Source: Alphaproteobacteria bacterium (GTDB lineage Bacteria > Pseudomonadota > Alphaproteobacteria > JANSWW01). Taken from it: a stretch of DNA of 64,000 nucleotides. A model generated the notes under the pieces. It saw only the letters and a list, made by a program, of their open reading frames with translations. It searched no databases and had not been told where the DNA came from. The position numbers and the translations under genes are program-made. The DNA is taken from contig JANSWW010000008.1 of the NCBI GenBank assembly GCA_024743275.1, forward strand, positions 124,001 to 188,000, read 5' to 3'. Every line of letters starts with the position of its first letter. Within the stretch, counting starts at the first letter, position 1. Below, piece by piece: positions 1 to 8,703 of this stretch.

Positions 1-2
1 GT

Positions 3-2138
3 ATCTCGAAGATCGAGCGGGCGCTCAACGCGGTCCATGGCGTCGAGCACGCCCGGGTGAATTTCTCGACCAAACGCGTTGCGGTCGATTGGAAGACCGG
101 TGAGACCAACGCGGAAACCGTCGCCGCCACCTTGACCGGTCTCGGCTACGAGGTGCGCCCCTTCCGCAGCGACGGTGGGGAGAGCGGGGACCGCGAAGGC
201 AAGCGCCTGCTGACCGCGATGGCCGTCGCCGGGTTCGCGGCGGGCAATGTCATGCTGCTGTCCGTTTCGGTTTGGGCCGGGGCGGAGTTGGCGACGAAGG
301 ATCTTTTCCACTGGCTGTCGGCGCTGATCGCCCTGCCGGCGGTGATCTATGCCGGCGGGCCCTTCTATCGCTCGGCCTGGAAGGCGGTGCGCCACGGCCG
401 CATGAACATGGACGTGCCGATCTCCCTGGCGGTGATCCTGGCGGCGGCGATGAGCCTGCACGAAACCATCGTCGGGGGACCGGACGCCTATTTCGATGCG
501 TCGGTGATGCTGCTGTTCTTCCTGTTGGTCGGGCGCTATCTCGACCACATGATGCGCACCCGCGCTCGTCAGGCGGTCAGCCAGCTTGTCTCCCTCGGGT
601 CCAAGGGCGCGATGGTCGAAGGCGCGGACGGAGTCCATTATCTACCCATCGAATCCGTCTCCCGGGGCGACACGGTGCTGGTGGCCGCCGGCGAGACGGT
701 GCCGGTGGACGGCACGGTGTTGTCGGGCGAGACGGCGATCGACATGTCGTTGGTGACCGGCGAAAGCCTGCCGGAGCGGGTCGGTCCCGGCGCTATGGTG
801 CGCGCGGGGACCCTCAATCTCGACGCGCCGTTGCGGGTCGAGGTGACCGCCGCCGGGGAGGATACCTTCCTCGCCGACGTCGTGCGGCTGATGGAATCGG
901 CCGAGCAGCGCAAGGACAAATATGTCCGTCTGGCGGACAAGGCCGCGCGGATCTATGCCCCCGTCGTTCATCTGGTGGCCCTGTTTACCTTCATCGGCTG
1001 GATGCTGGCCGGGGCGGGGACCCATTCGGCGGCGATTACGGCCATCGCGGTTCTGATCATCACCTGCCCCTGTGCTCTGGCGCTCGCCGTGCCGGCGGTT
1101 CAGGTCGTCGCCGTGGGGGCGCTGTTCCGCGGCGGGGTCATGGTCAAGGACGGCGCGGCGTTGGAGAAGCTCGCGGAGATCGATACGGCGGTTTTCGACA
1201 AGACCGGAACGCTCACCCTCGGGCGGCCCGGTTTGGTCGCGGCGGACAGTGTGCCGTCTCAGTTGTTGGCGGAGGCGGCGGGCCTTGCCAAGCATAGCCG
1301 GCATCCGCTTTCCCGCGCGGTGGTCGCGGCGGCCAAGGACCGGGGTATCGCACCGGCGCCGATGGAAGAGGTGACCGAGGTCCCCGGCCATGGCGTCCAG
1401 GGTCAGCTCGACGGACGGACGGTCCGCATGGGTAGTCTCCGTTGGCTCGGTGTCGACGAAGATAGGGACGACGCGTCCGCGCAATCCTTGAAGCTGGCGG
1501 TGACCGCGCCCGACGGATCCCCCGACGGGTTTGGGGAGCCGCTCGTTCTGACGTTTGAGGACGAGATGCGTCCGGACGCAGCCCGGGTGATCGCCGATCT
1601 GCAGGCGCGAAAAGTCGAGGTGGTTATCCTCTCCGGCGACCGGGAAGCGGCCGTTGCGCCCCTGGCCCGCGCGCTCGGGGTCGGCCGCTGGCATGCCGGT
1701 CTGCTGCCGCAGGATAAGGTCCGGGAGATCGAGGCGTTGTCCGAGGCCGGTCGCAAGGTGCTGGTGGTCGGTGACGGCCTCAATGACGGGCCGGCGTTGG
1801 CCGCGGGCTACACCTCCATCGCGCCGTCCTCGGCGAGCGATCTTGGCCGCACGGCGGCGGACTTCGTCTTCTTCGGCGATAGCCTGGCCCCTGTCACTTT
1901 CGCCGGTCAGGTGGCGCGTCGGGCCCGGCGGTTGGTATTGCAGAACTTCAACCTCGCGCGGGTCTACAACGTCATCGCGGTGCCGACGGCCATTGCCGGT
2001 TTCGCCAGCCCGCTCGTGGCGGCCATCGCCATGTCATCGTCGTCGGTCATTGTGATCGGCAACGCGTTGCGGCTGCGCGCGGCCCGGAAATCCAGCATCG
2101 ACCGGGCGGTCGGCAAGAACAGGGAGACACATCGATGA
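3..2138 (+). CDS. ccoI: Cu+-transporting P-type ATPase CcoI/FixI (5' end outside window)
   Basis: P1B-type ATPase that exports copper across the inner membrane for assembly of cbb3 cytochrome oxidase. The frame is open from the first bases, so the start lies upstream. The opening residues (ISKIERALNAVHGVEHARVN) are the end of an N-terminal heavy-metal-associated domain. Visible motifs are TGES in the actuator domain, the CPC metal site in a membrane helix, DKTGT phosphorylation site, HP (SRHPLS), and GDGLNDG hinge. It overlaps ccoS by four bases, which is the usual ccoGHIS order and separates it from detoxifying CopA. The product is complete at the C-terminus. Confidence 0.93.
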   Translation: MSKIERALNAVHGVEHARVNFSTKRVAVDWKTGETNAETVAATLTGLGYEVRPFRSDGGESGDREGKRLLTAMAVAGFAAGNVMLLSVSVWAGAELATKDLFHWLSALIALPAVIYAGGPFYRSAWKAVRHGRMNMDVPISLAVILAAAMSLHETIVGGPDAYFDASVMLLFFLLVGRYLDHMMRTRARQAVSQLVSLGSKGAMVEGADGVHYLPIESVSRGDTVLVAAGETVPVDGTVLSGETAIDMSLVTGESLPERVGPGAMVRAGTLNLDAPLRVEVTAAGEDTFLADVVRLMESAEQRKDKYVRLADKAARIYAPVVHLVALFTFIGWMLAGAGTHSAAITAIAVLIITCPCALALAVPAVQVVAVGALFRGGVMVKDGAALEKLAEIDTAVFDKTGTLTLGRPGLVAADSVPSQLLAEAAGLAKHSRHPLSRAVVAAAKDRGIAPAPMEEVTEVPGHGVQGQLDGRTVRMGSLRWLGVDEDRDDASAQSLKLAVTAPDGSPDGFGEPLVLTFEDEMRPDAARVIADLQARKVEVVILSGDREAAVAPLARALGVGRWHAGLLPQDKVREIEALSEAGRKVLVVGDGLNDGPALAAGYTSIAPSSASDLGRTAADFVFFGDSLAPVTFAGQVARRARRLVLQNFNLARVYNVIAVPTAIAGFASPLVAAIAMSSSSVIVIGNALRLRAARKSSIDRAVGKNRETHR

Positions 2139-2296
2139 CCGGTCTTGCTTGGCTCATTCCCTGCGCGCTTTTCCTGGGGTTCCTCGGCCTGCTCGCCTTC
2201 TTCTGGTCGCTGCGGTCCGGCCAGTATGACGACCTGGACGGTGCGGCCTTGCGCATCCTCGATGACGACGAACCGCCTTCAAAATCAAACCCCTGA
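2135..2296 (+). CDS. ccoS: cbb3 oxidase maturation protein CcoS
   Basis: Small membrane protein of 53 residues needed for cofactor insertion in cbb3-type oxidase. One N-terminal membrane helix (TGLAWLIPCALFLGFLGLLA) is followed by the family hallmark YDDLDGAALRIL and an acidic tail. ATG overlaps the ccoI stop as ATGA, indicating translational coupling. The length is normal for the family. An 8-bp hairpin with a GAAG loop lies downstream at 2330-2349 but lacks a T tract, so termination there is uncertain. Confidence 0.92.
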   Translation: MTGLAWLIPCALFLGFLGLLAFFWSLRSGQYDDLDGAALRILDDDEPPSKSNP

Positions 2297-2421
2297 GGCA
2301 AAACCGGCGGAAAAGCGGGAAAATCGGTGCGGCATATGAAGATATGCCGGACCTGTGGTCTTGCCTGACGTGAGGCGGGTGGTTAAGGCTTTATTCCCTA
2401 CCCGTTTCACCGGTGGCCGGC

Positions 2422-2982
2422 ATGAGTGACCCATCCGAAGACCGAATAGGTCTTGCGCATATCCCTGCAACGGAAGCGATCGAGGACGGAAGCTTCTTGA
2501 AGGAGTGTGGGGAGGATGTTCGGTCGCTGTTCGAGCTTTGGGACCGGTTGCGGGGGGACCGCTGTTGCCCGGAGCGGTCCGATGTGGACGTGCTGGATCT
2601 GAAACCGTGGCTTGGCCGCCTTATTCTCTATGATGTGCGCCATGATCCGCTCGAGATCCGGTACCGGCTGATCGGCAGCGTTATCTGCGACACCTACGGC
2701 GCCGATTTCACCGGGGAATCCATCCGGGAGAAAAGCTACTCCAAGAACTTCGATGCGAGTTGGAACAATCTGTCCTCCATCGCCACGAGAAACTGCTTCC
2801 GTTATCGCAACGACGCGAACGCCGTCAACGCGACCGGCAAGGATGCCGGCGAACGGCTGTTTCTGCCCTTCTGCCAGGGCGACATGGTGAACATCATCAT
2901 GGCCTATATCCAACGGCCGGCGGATTATCGTGTGGAACAACGCCGGCGCGGCACTTTCGCGGATCGGTCGGGGAGCCAATGA
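2422..2982 (+). CDS. PAS-domain protein of the PAS_5 (PF07310) type
   Basis: Soluble protein of 186 residues. The pattern LWDRLRGD, then DVLDLKPWLGRLILYDV, then RYRLIGS and DFTGES is typical of the PAS_5 family common in Alphaproteobacteria, whose ligands are mostly unknown. No output domain is fused to it. ATG 2422 is chosen over an in-frame GTG at 2413. The stop overlaps the start of the next gene (ATGA), so it is probably co-translated with an enoyl-CoA hydratase, an unusual pairing. A sensory or ligand-binding role is inferred from the fold only. Confidence 0.75.
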   Translation: MSDPSEDRIGLAHIPATEAIEDGSFLKECGEDVRSLFELWDRLRGDRCCPERSDVDVLDLKPWLGRLILYDVRHDPLEIRYRLIGSVICDTYGADFTGESIREKSYSKNFDASWNNLSSIATRNCFRYRNDANAVNATGKDAGERLFLPFCQGDMVNIIMAYIQRPADYRVEQRRRGTFADRSGSQ

Positions 2983-3869
2983 CGATGGAAAGCAAAGGCG
3001 TGGGAGCGCAGGGCGGCCCGGAAAACGCGCCGGAAAATGCGCCGGGAGATGCCCGGGGAGACCAGGGCCGGGGAGACGAGGGCCGGGGAGACGAGGGCCG
3101 GATCGACTATGCGGTCCACGGCCACGCGGCCTATATCACCATCGCCAACGAAGCCAAGCGCAACGCCATGTCGCTTGCCCTCTGGCGGGGTGTGCGCGAC
3201 GCGGTGGCGCGGGCCCACGCGGATCCTGACATCCGCGTCATGGTGCTGACGGGGGCGGGCGACAAGGCGTTCGTCTCCGGCGCGGATATCAGCGAGTTCG
3301 ATAGCACCCGCGATGATCCGGAGGCGATCGCCGCCTATGACCGTGTTGTATACGGCACCTGCGATGCCATTCTCGAAGGGCCGACACCGGCGATCGCGCT
3401 GATCCGCGGCTGGTGTGTGGGCGGCGGCATGCAATTGGCGGCGAGCTGCGATATCCGCGTCGCCGACGACGGAGCGCGATTCATCCTGCCGCCGGCGAAG
3501 CTCGGGATCGGCTATCCCATCGACGGCCTGGCGCGGTTGGTTTCGCTGATGGGGCCGGCCGTCACGGCGGAGTTGATATTCACCGCGGGGGTGATGAACG
3601 CCGAGCGGGCGCTTTGTGAGGGTTTTGTGAACCACGTCGTCCCGATGGACGAGATCGACGGCAAGGTCACGGGCCTTGTCGAGGCGATCTCGGGCACGGC
3701 GCCGCTGACCCATGCGGCGGCCAAGGCGGCCCTGCGTGCGCTAACCCTTTCACCTGAGACACGTTCCCATGCCGAGGCCATGGTGCGCCGGTGTTACGAC
3801 AGCGAAGACTATCGGGAAGGCCGGGCGGCGTTCCTGGAAAAGCGAACGCCGCGGTTTCGGGCCGTATAG
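2979..3869 (+). CDS. enoyl-CoA hydratase/isomerase family protein
   Basis: Crotonase-fold enzyme of 296 residues, probably acting on acyl-CoA thioesters. The core has the oxyanion-hole segments (SGADISEFD near residue 100 and GWCVGGGMQLAASCDIRVA near 145) and the typical C-terminal helix. Substrate cannot be deduced. The N-terminus is unusual: about 45 low-complexity residues with a GRGDE pentapeptide repeat precede the crotonase domain, while family members normally begin close to the first strand. The ATG overlaps the preceding PAS gene by four bases. A later start is possible, but no good internal ATG precedes the domain. Confidence 0.85.
   Translation: MTMESKGVGAQGGPENAPENAPGDARGDQGRGDEGRGDEGRIDYAVHGHAAYITIANEAKRNAMSLALWRGVRDAVARAHADPDIRVMVLTGAGDKAFVSGADISEFDSTRDDPEAIAAYDRVVYGTCDAILEGPTPAIALIRGWCVGGGMQLAASCDIRVADDGARFILPPAKLGIGYPIDGLARLVSLMGPAVTAELIFTAGVMNAERALCEGFVNHVVPMDEIDGKVTGLVEAISGTAPLTHAAAKAALRALTLSPETRSHAEAMVRRCYDSEDYREGRAAFLEKRTPRFRAV
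3051..3095 (+). repeat. three tandem 15-bp units inside the hydratase gene
   Basis: Units of ggccggggagacgag (first copy with two changes) are repeated head to tail in frame and encode ARGDQ-GRGDE-GRGDE. This is a coding microsatellite in the N-terminal extension and likely to vary in copy number between strains. Confidence 0.85.
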
Positions 3870-3980
3870 GAACGAGCACTATACAAATGCCAAATGGAAA
3901 ATTGCAGCCTTGGTTGGGTTTCTAAACGAAAGTATGCTACTGCTTTAACCAATCAAAGACGTCCCGTTCATAGGATCGCC

Positions 3981-4610
3981 ATGAAGCTTATTATCGCCGA
4001 TGACCACTCACTGCTTCGGGACCTTCTCACCACCTTTATCGAGGAAGCCAGTCCGGGCGCTTCGGTATCCACGTGCGGTTCCGTCGACGAGGTCCTTGGC
4101 TTTCTCAAGGAAAGCAAAGACTTCGACCTGATCATTCTGGACCTTCGTATGCCGGGCATGAACGGGCTCAACGGCATCGAGGTGGTGAAGGCCGCGTCCG
4201 GCGGCATTCCCGTCGCCCTGATGTCCGGCGTCGCCTCGCGGGACGACATTCAGGAGGCTCTGACCCGGGGGGCCGCGGGCTTTGTCCCGAAGACCCTCAA
4301 GGCGCGGGCCCTGACGGCGGCGATCGACCTGATGATCGGCGGCGAGGTATTCCTGCCGGCGACCACCTTCAACGACCACGCGCCGGGCGGTCTCAGCGGG
4401 GATCCCGATCTGATCGCCGATTTCTCCAAGCGGGAGAAGGAGGTCCTGAGCCTTCTCTTCAAAGGGCTTTCCAACAAGGAAATGGCCCGCGAGATGGGGC
4501 TCCAGGAAGTGACGGTCAAGCTCCATATCCGCAGTCTTTGCAAGAAGCTGGGGGCAAAGAACCGGACCCAGGCGGCGATGATGGCGCTGGAAAGGGGCAT
4601 CTCGGCCTAG
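3981..4610 (+). CDS. LuxR/NarL-family two-component response regulator
   Basis: Response regulator of 209 residues. The N-terminal receiver shows the acidic pair (IIADDH), the phospho-acceptor Asp in LIILDLRMPGMNG, and the conserved Lys in GFVPKTL. The C-terminal GerE-type helix-turn-helix reads REKEVLSLLFKGLSNKEMAREMGLQEVTVKLHI in outline. Start at ATG 3981 places the receiver strand at once; an in-frame ATG at 3894 would add 29 unconvincing residues. No sensor kinase is adjacent, so the stimulus is unknown. Its TAG stop is the first part of the palindromic repeat that follows. Confidence 0.9.
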   Translation: MKLIIADDHSLLRDLLTTFIEEASPGASVSTCGSVDEVLGFLKESKDFDLIILDLRMPGMNGLNGIEVVKAASGGIPVALMSGVASRDDIQEALTRGAAGFVPKTLKARALTAAIDLMIGGEVFLPATTFNDHAPGGLSGDPDLIADFSKREKEVLSLLFKGLSNKEMAREMGLQEVTVKLHIRSLCKKLGAKNRTQAAMMALERGISA

Positions 4611-4748
4611 AGCAGATCGCGCGGTTTCTGGATCACTTCATGATCCCGAAACCGCGCGTGAATCTGCTCTACCTTATTGTTTTAGAGGCAAATTCACAGG
4701 CGTTATGATATCATGAAGTTATTCAATAACGCCTGATTTGACTCTAGG
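4609..4748. repeat. composite palindromic intergenic repeat, copy 1
   Basis: Two hairpins joined by a conserved linker. Outer arms agagcagat (4609-4617) and atctgctct (4662-4670) enclose a perfect 11-bp stem (4618-4628 with 4648-4658). The linker ttgttttagaggcaaattca is shared almost exactly with copy 2. A second 9-bp stem pairs 4698-4706 with 4726-4734. The loop of the first hairpin (atcacttcatgat) is the reverse complement of the core in the second hairpin of copy 2 (atgaagtgat), so the element is two related hairpins in inverted orientation. It begins within the TAG of the upstream gene. Confidence 0.85.
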
Positions 4749-4825
4749 AGGCATCGCCTCGCATTCTGGCAGATCGGCCACCCGATTCGCGGGGATCCAT
4801 GCTATGGTTCCGGCGGAGGCTGGAG

Positions 4826-5383
4826 ATGGCGCGTGGCACCCTTTATCTGATTGTCGGGCCGAGTGGCGCCGGTAAGGACACCCTTCTCGACGGGGCCAAG
4901 GCGCGCCTGGGAGACGCCGATGATATCGTGTTCGCGAAGCGGGTGATCACCCGTCCCGCCGACGCCGGCGGCGAAGACCACGAAGCAATGAGCGAAGGCG
5001 ACTTCGACCGGGCGGTCGAGAACGGCGCCTTCCTGCTCCATTGGGCGAGCCACGGTCTTCATTACGGCATCCCCGGCCGCTACGGCAATGATCTGCGGGC
5101 CGGGGCGGATGTGGTCGCCAACGTCTCGCGGGCGGTTCTCAACGAGGCGCGGGAACGCTTCCAGCCGGTCCGGATCGTCAATATCACGGCCCCCCGCGCT
5201 GTTCTGCGGGAACGGCTCCTGGCCCGCGGGCGCGAGGATGCCGACGCCGTCGAACGGCGACTGGCGCGTGCCGACGCCTACAGGGTGGAAGGGACGGACG
5301 TGATCACGATCCAGAACGACAAGCCCCTGGACGAAGGGGTCGGAGCCCTGGTGTCGGTGCTCACCCACCGCCCCGCAGCGTAA
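4826..5383 (+). CDS. phnN: ribose 1,5-bisphosphokinase PhnN
   Basis: Phosphorylates ribose 1,5-bisphosphate to PRPP, the last step of the C-P lyase pathway. The 185-residue protein has a guanylate-kinase-like fold with Walker A GPSGAGKDT, the ITRPAD segment, and the HGLHYGIP segment. ATG 4826 is preferred to ATG 4799 because ggaggc stands at proper spacing before it and the protein then begins directly at the P-loop strand. It is convergent with the phn operon and overlaps the last 23 bases of the DUF1045 gene on the other strand. Confidence 0.92.
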   Translation: MARGTLYLIVGPSGAGKDTLLDGAKARLGDADDIVFAKRVITRPADAGGEDHEAMSEGDFDRAVENGAFLLHWASHGLHYGIPGRYGNDLRAGADVVANVSRAVLNEARERFQPVRIVNITAPRAVLRERLLARGREDADAVERRLARADAYRVEGTDVITIQNDKPLDEGVGALVSVLTHRPAA

Positions 5384-6077
5384 AGCGCCGCTTCACCCGA
5401 AAGGGCGTCGTCCGGTCGGGCTGGTGGAACAGAACCAACTCTGTGACCGGGACCGGCATCGCCTCCAGACCGGCTGCCAACGGCTCCAGAACGCTCATGG
5501 CGAAATCGTGCTCGGCGCTGTCCAACGCACCGGTCAGCGTCATGTGAAAACGGAATTCCTCCATCACATAGGGATAGCCCCAGCGCCGCAGCAGTGCCTC
5601 CTGCCGGTCGCTGAGACCCGCGCGGCGGCGCTTTTTCAGTTCTTCCGGCGGTGCCTGCGCCCGGAACGGATCCAGGGCTTCGACGGTCGCGGCCGCCAGC
5701 GCCTCCAGCGGCGGGCAAGGGGCTGTCGGGACCAGGGCCAGGAACTTCCCGATCGCCCGCGGTTTCAAGCCGGGAATCTCGAAGACGGACCGGCTGGCGG
5801 CGAAGGCCTCGGCGGCGGCACAGAGACCCGCCTCGTCCTTCCCCTCGGCCAAGGCGAAAGGCGGCTTCAGGGTTCCGTGAAAACCATAGAAACGGGGGCT
5901 TTCGGTCCAGGCCCGCCAGCGCTCCCGCAGTTGGTCGGGCAGGGTGTCCGGCGCGCCGAGATCGGTACCGGTCTCGGCGTCGCGGCCGAGCCAACGGGCG
6001 CCGAAGACGCCGAGCGGGCTGTCCGCGGGGGGCGCGTAGTAGAGGGCGTAGCGGGGGGTGCTTTCCGGGGCGGACAT
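5361..6077 (-). CDS. DUF1045 phosphonate-metabolism protein, 2H phosphoesterase-like
   Basis: Protein of 238 residues of the DUF1045 family found in phn operons. It carries two H-x-T motifs, H67-G-T69 in FYGFHGTLK and H178-M-T180 in RFHMTLTG, spaced as in 2H phosphoesterases that open cyclic phosphates. Its exact reaction is not established to my knowledge. Since no phnP is present here, hydrolysis of 5-phosphoribosyl 1,2-cyclic phosphate is an attractive inference. It is the last gene of the minus-strand phn operon, seven bases after phnM, and overlaps the 3' end of phnN on the opposite strand. Confidence 0.85.
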   Translation of the reverse strand: MSAPESTPRYALYYAPPADSPLGVFGARWLGRDAETGTDLGAPDTLPDQLRERWRAWTESPRFYGFHGTLKPPFALAEGKDEAGLCAAAEAFAASRSVFEIPGLKPRAIGKFLALVPTAPCPPLEALAAATVEALDPFRAQAPPEELKKRRRAGLSDRQEALLRRWGYPYVMEEFRFHMTLTGALDSAEHDFAMSVLEPLAAGLEAMPVPVTELVLFHQPDRTTPFRVKRRFTLRGGG

Positions 6078-6084
6078 CGCCGGC

Positions 6085-7218
6085 TCAGATCACCCGTTTG
6101 CCTTCGCGCCACACCGCACGGACGATCGGCAGGCCGTCGACCAGCGCCACCTGCACGAGATCGGCGCGTTTGCCTTCCACGATTTCGCCCCGGTCGTGGA
6201 GGCCAACCGCCGCCGCCGGGATCGAGGTAACGGTCGCGACCGCCTTCGGCAGATGCCAGCCATGGGTCTTGGAGGTGAGCCGGAAGACGCCCTCCATCAG
6301 GCTGACGGGCATATAGTCGGAGGACAGGATGTGCAGCAGGTCCCGGTCGGCGAGATCGCCGGCGGAGACATTGCCGGAATGGGATTTGCCGCGCACCAGA
6401 TTCGGTCCGCCCATGAGGATCTTCATGCCGTGTTCGGCGGCGCATTCGGCGGCCGGGAGCGTCGTCGGGAACTCCGCGATGGTGATCCCGAAGGCGGCGG
6501 ATTCCTCCACATGCTCGATGGTCTCGTCATCGTGGCTGGCGATCGCATACCCGCGCTCCTTGGCCAGGGCGACGATCTCGCGGCGATGCGGATCGGCATA
6601 GGTCGCCGACCAGTTCTGGTGCATGGCGATATGATCGTCCATCTGCTGGTCGGTGAAGTTGTTCTTCGCCTGATAATACTGCCGGTATTTGGCGATATCG
6701 GCGAACTGCCGCTGGCCCGGCGCATGGTCCATCAGCGAGATCATCTTGACCAGCGGGCTTTCGGACAGTTTCTCGAACATCCGGGTGGCGCCGGGATCGC
6801 TGACCTCGCAGCGCAGGTGCAGCAGATGGTCGGCGCGCAGCAGCCCCTTTTCGCCGGCCGCTTCCAGCCCCTCGATCATCGGCTTCAACAGGGCCGCCCG
6901 GTCTTCCCGGCCGACCGCCTCGCCGACGGTCACCGCGTCGAAGACAGTGGTGATGCCGGCCGCCGCGATCTGGGCATCGTGGCTGCGGGCGGCGCTCACG
7001 GGGTTCCACAGGACGCCGGGGCGGGGCGAGACGTGCTTTTCCAGATTGTCGGTATGCAGTTCGACGATGCCGGGGATCAAGTAATCCCCCTCCACGTCCT
7101 CGCCGACACTCGACGGGCCTTCGTCGATCGAGCGGATCACACCGTCGGCGAACGTGATCGACCCTTCCACCGTCTCTTCGGGCAGAACGAGGGTGGCGTT
7201 CTTGAGGATGGTCTCCAT
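6085..7218 (-). CDS. phnM: alpha-D-ribose 1-methylphosphonate 5-triphosphate diphosphatase PhnM
   Basis: Amidohydrolase-fold enzyme of 377 residues that removes pyrophosphate from ribose 1-phosphonate 5-triphosphate before C-P cleavage. The metal-binding start is visible as IPGIVELHTDNLEKH, with later ligands in the ASHDDET segment and the SDYMPVSLMEG segment near the C-terminus. ATG 7218 (METILKNATLVLP) is chosen since the frame runs further upstream only through the end of phnL. It is four bases after phnL and seven before the DUF1045 gene. Confidence 0.95.
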   Translation of the reverse strand: METILKNATLVLPEETVEGSITFADGVIRSIDEGPSSVGEDVEGDYLIPGIVELHTDNLEKHVSPRPGVLWNPVSAARSHDAQIAAAGITTVFDAVTVGEAVGREDRAALLKPMIEGLEAAGEKGLLRADHLLHLRCEVSDPGATRMFEKLSESPLVKMISLMDHAPGQRQFADIAKYRQYYQAKNNFTDQQMDDHIAMHQNWSATYADPHRREIVALAKERGYAIASHDDETIEHVEESAAFGITIAEFPTTLPAAECAAEHGMKILMGGPNLVRGKSHSGNVSAGDLADRDLLHILSSDYMPVSLMEGVFRLTSKTHGWHLPKAVATVTSIPAAAVGLHDRGEIVEGKRADLVQVALVDGLPIVRAVWREGKRVI

Positions 7219-7222
7219 GGGA

Positions 7223-7930
7223 TCAAGCTGCCTCTTTATACTGCGTGACGTCGAAAGTCCGGGTGCCGACCGCGTCGCGAACCTCCTGATCGTGGAAGAT
7301 CCCGACCAGTGCAGATCCGCGCGCCTTGGCTTCATTGATGAGGGCGATGACCACTTCGCGGTTGGCTTTATCGAGCGATGCCGTCGGTTCGTCCAGGAGT
7401 AACACCGGGTAGTGGCGGATGAAACCACGCGCGATGTTGACCCGCTGCTGCTCGCCGCCCGAGAAGGTCGCCGGCGGCAGGCTCCACAGCGCCTCGGGCA
7501 GATTGAGCCGGGCCAGCAGGATGCGCGCGCGCTCTCTGGCCTCATCCTCCGGGGTGCCGAGCGCGATTAGCGGCTCGGCCACAATGTCCAGGGTCGTGAC
7601 ACGGGGGATCACGCGCAGGAACTGGCTGACATAGCCGAGCGTGGTGCGCCGAACGTCGAGGATGACATGGGGCTCGGCCCCGACCAGCTCGACGGGGTCC
7701 CCTTTGTGATGGATGCGGATCGATCCCTCGGTCGGTTTGTAGTTGCCGTAGATGGCACGCATCAGGGTCGATTTGCCGGAGCCGGATTGGCCGCCGAGGA
7801 CGACGCACTCGCCCGCGTCCACCGTGAGGTCGAGGTTTTGGAAGACGTCGATCCGCTGGCTGGCCTGAAGATGCAGGACGAACTGCTTGGCAAGCCCTGA
7901 AATGGTGAGCATTCGGGTGGTCATGGTCAT
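7223..7930 (-). CDS. phnL: C-P lyase complex ABC-type ATPase PhnL
   Basis: ABC-family ATPase of 235 residues linked to the C-P lyase core rather than to a transporter. Walker A GQSGSGKST, ABC signature FSGGEQQRV, and Walker B PVLLLDEPTASLD are intact. ATG 7930 is used; a second ATG six bases on is equally possible. It lies between phnK and phnM with almost no spacing, so it is part of one transcript. Confidence 0.94.
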   Translation of the reverse strand: MTMTTRMLTISGLAKQFVLHLQASQRIDVFQNLDLTVDAGECVVLGGQSGSGKSTLMRAIYGNYKPTEGSIRIHHKGDPVELVGAEPHVILDVRRTTLGYVSQFLRVIPRVTTLDIVAEPLIALGTPEDEARERARILLARLNLPEALWSLPPATFSGGEQQRVNIARGFIRHYPVLLLDEPTASLDKANREVVIALINEAKARGSALVGIFHDQEVRDAVGTRTFDVTQYKEAA

Positions 7931-7932
7931 CC

Positions 7933-8703
7933 TCAGGTCTGCAGGACGGAAGAGACGAGAAGCTGGGTGTAGGCGTCGTGCGGATCATCGAGGACCTGGT
8001 CGGTCAGGCCGTGCTCGACCACCCGGCCGCGCCGCATCACCATCAGCCGGTCCGCCAGCAGCCGGGCGACGGCGAGATCGTGTGTCACCAGGATCGCCGA
8101 CAGGTTAAGGTCCCGGACGAGGCCACGGACCAGATCCAGAAGCCGGGCCTGGACCGAGACGTCCAGGCCGCCGGTCGGTTCGTCCATGAAGACGAGACGC
8201 GGGCCGGTCACCAGATTGCGGGCGATCTGCAGGCGCTGCTGCATACCGCCGGAAAATGTCGTCGGCCGATCGTCGATGCGGTCGGCGTCGATCTCCACCT
8301 TGGTGAGCCAGGACGCGGCCTCGTGACGGATGTTCTCGTAATGCCGGTTGCCGACCGCCATCAGCGGCTCGCCGACATTGCCGCCCGCGGTGACCCCCAT
8401 GCGTAGGCCGTCGCGCGGCGTCTGGTGGACGAACCCCCATTCGGTCCGGGCGAGGAAGCGGCGCTCCGCCTCACCCAGCCTGTAGATGTCGACCGCCTCG
8501 CCGTTGGCGCGGGTATAGCGAATGGTGCCGGAATCCGGCTGCAGACGGCCCGCCAGGCAGTTGAGCAGGGTCGTCTTGCCCGACCCGGACTCGCCGACGA
8601 TGCCGAGCACCTCGCCCGGATGGAGATCGAACCCGATCCGGTCGCAGGCCAGGGTCTTGCCGTAGCGGAAGGTGACCGCGTCGACGGAGAGCAGCGGGGT
8701 CAT
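7933..8703 (-). CDS. phnK: C-P lyase complex ABC-type ATPase PhnK
   Basis: ABC-family ATPase of 256 residues that docks on the PhnGHIJ core. Walker A GESGSGKTT, the Q-loop region with HQTPRDGLR, signature FSGGMQQRLQ, and Walker B RLVFMDEPTGGLD are present. The order PhnJ-PhnK-PhnL is the canonical one. Its ATG overlaps the phnJ stop by four bases. Confidence 0.95.
   Translation of the reverse strand: MTPLLSVDAVTFRYGKTLACDRIGFDLHPGEVLGIVGESGSGKTTLLNCLAGRLQPDSGTIRYTRANGEAVDIYRLGEAERRFLARTEWGFVHQTPRDGLRMGVTAGGNVGEPLMAVGNRHYENIRHEAASWLTKVEIDADRIDDRPTTFSGGMQQRLQIARNLVTGPRLVFMDEPTGGLDVSVQARLLDLVRGLVRDLNLSAILVTHDLAVARLLADRLMVMRRGRVVEHGLTDQVLDDPHDAYTQLLVSSVLQT

Noticed and set aside
642..1694. Long minus-strand frame under ccoI
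   Set aside because: Antisense to conserved ATPase motifs and of shadow-type composition; no ribosome site.
2330..2349. 8-bp hairpin downstream of ccoS as terminator
   Set aside because: A perfect cggcatat/atatgccg stem is present but without a T tract; kept only as a remark.
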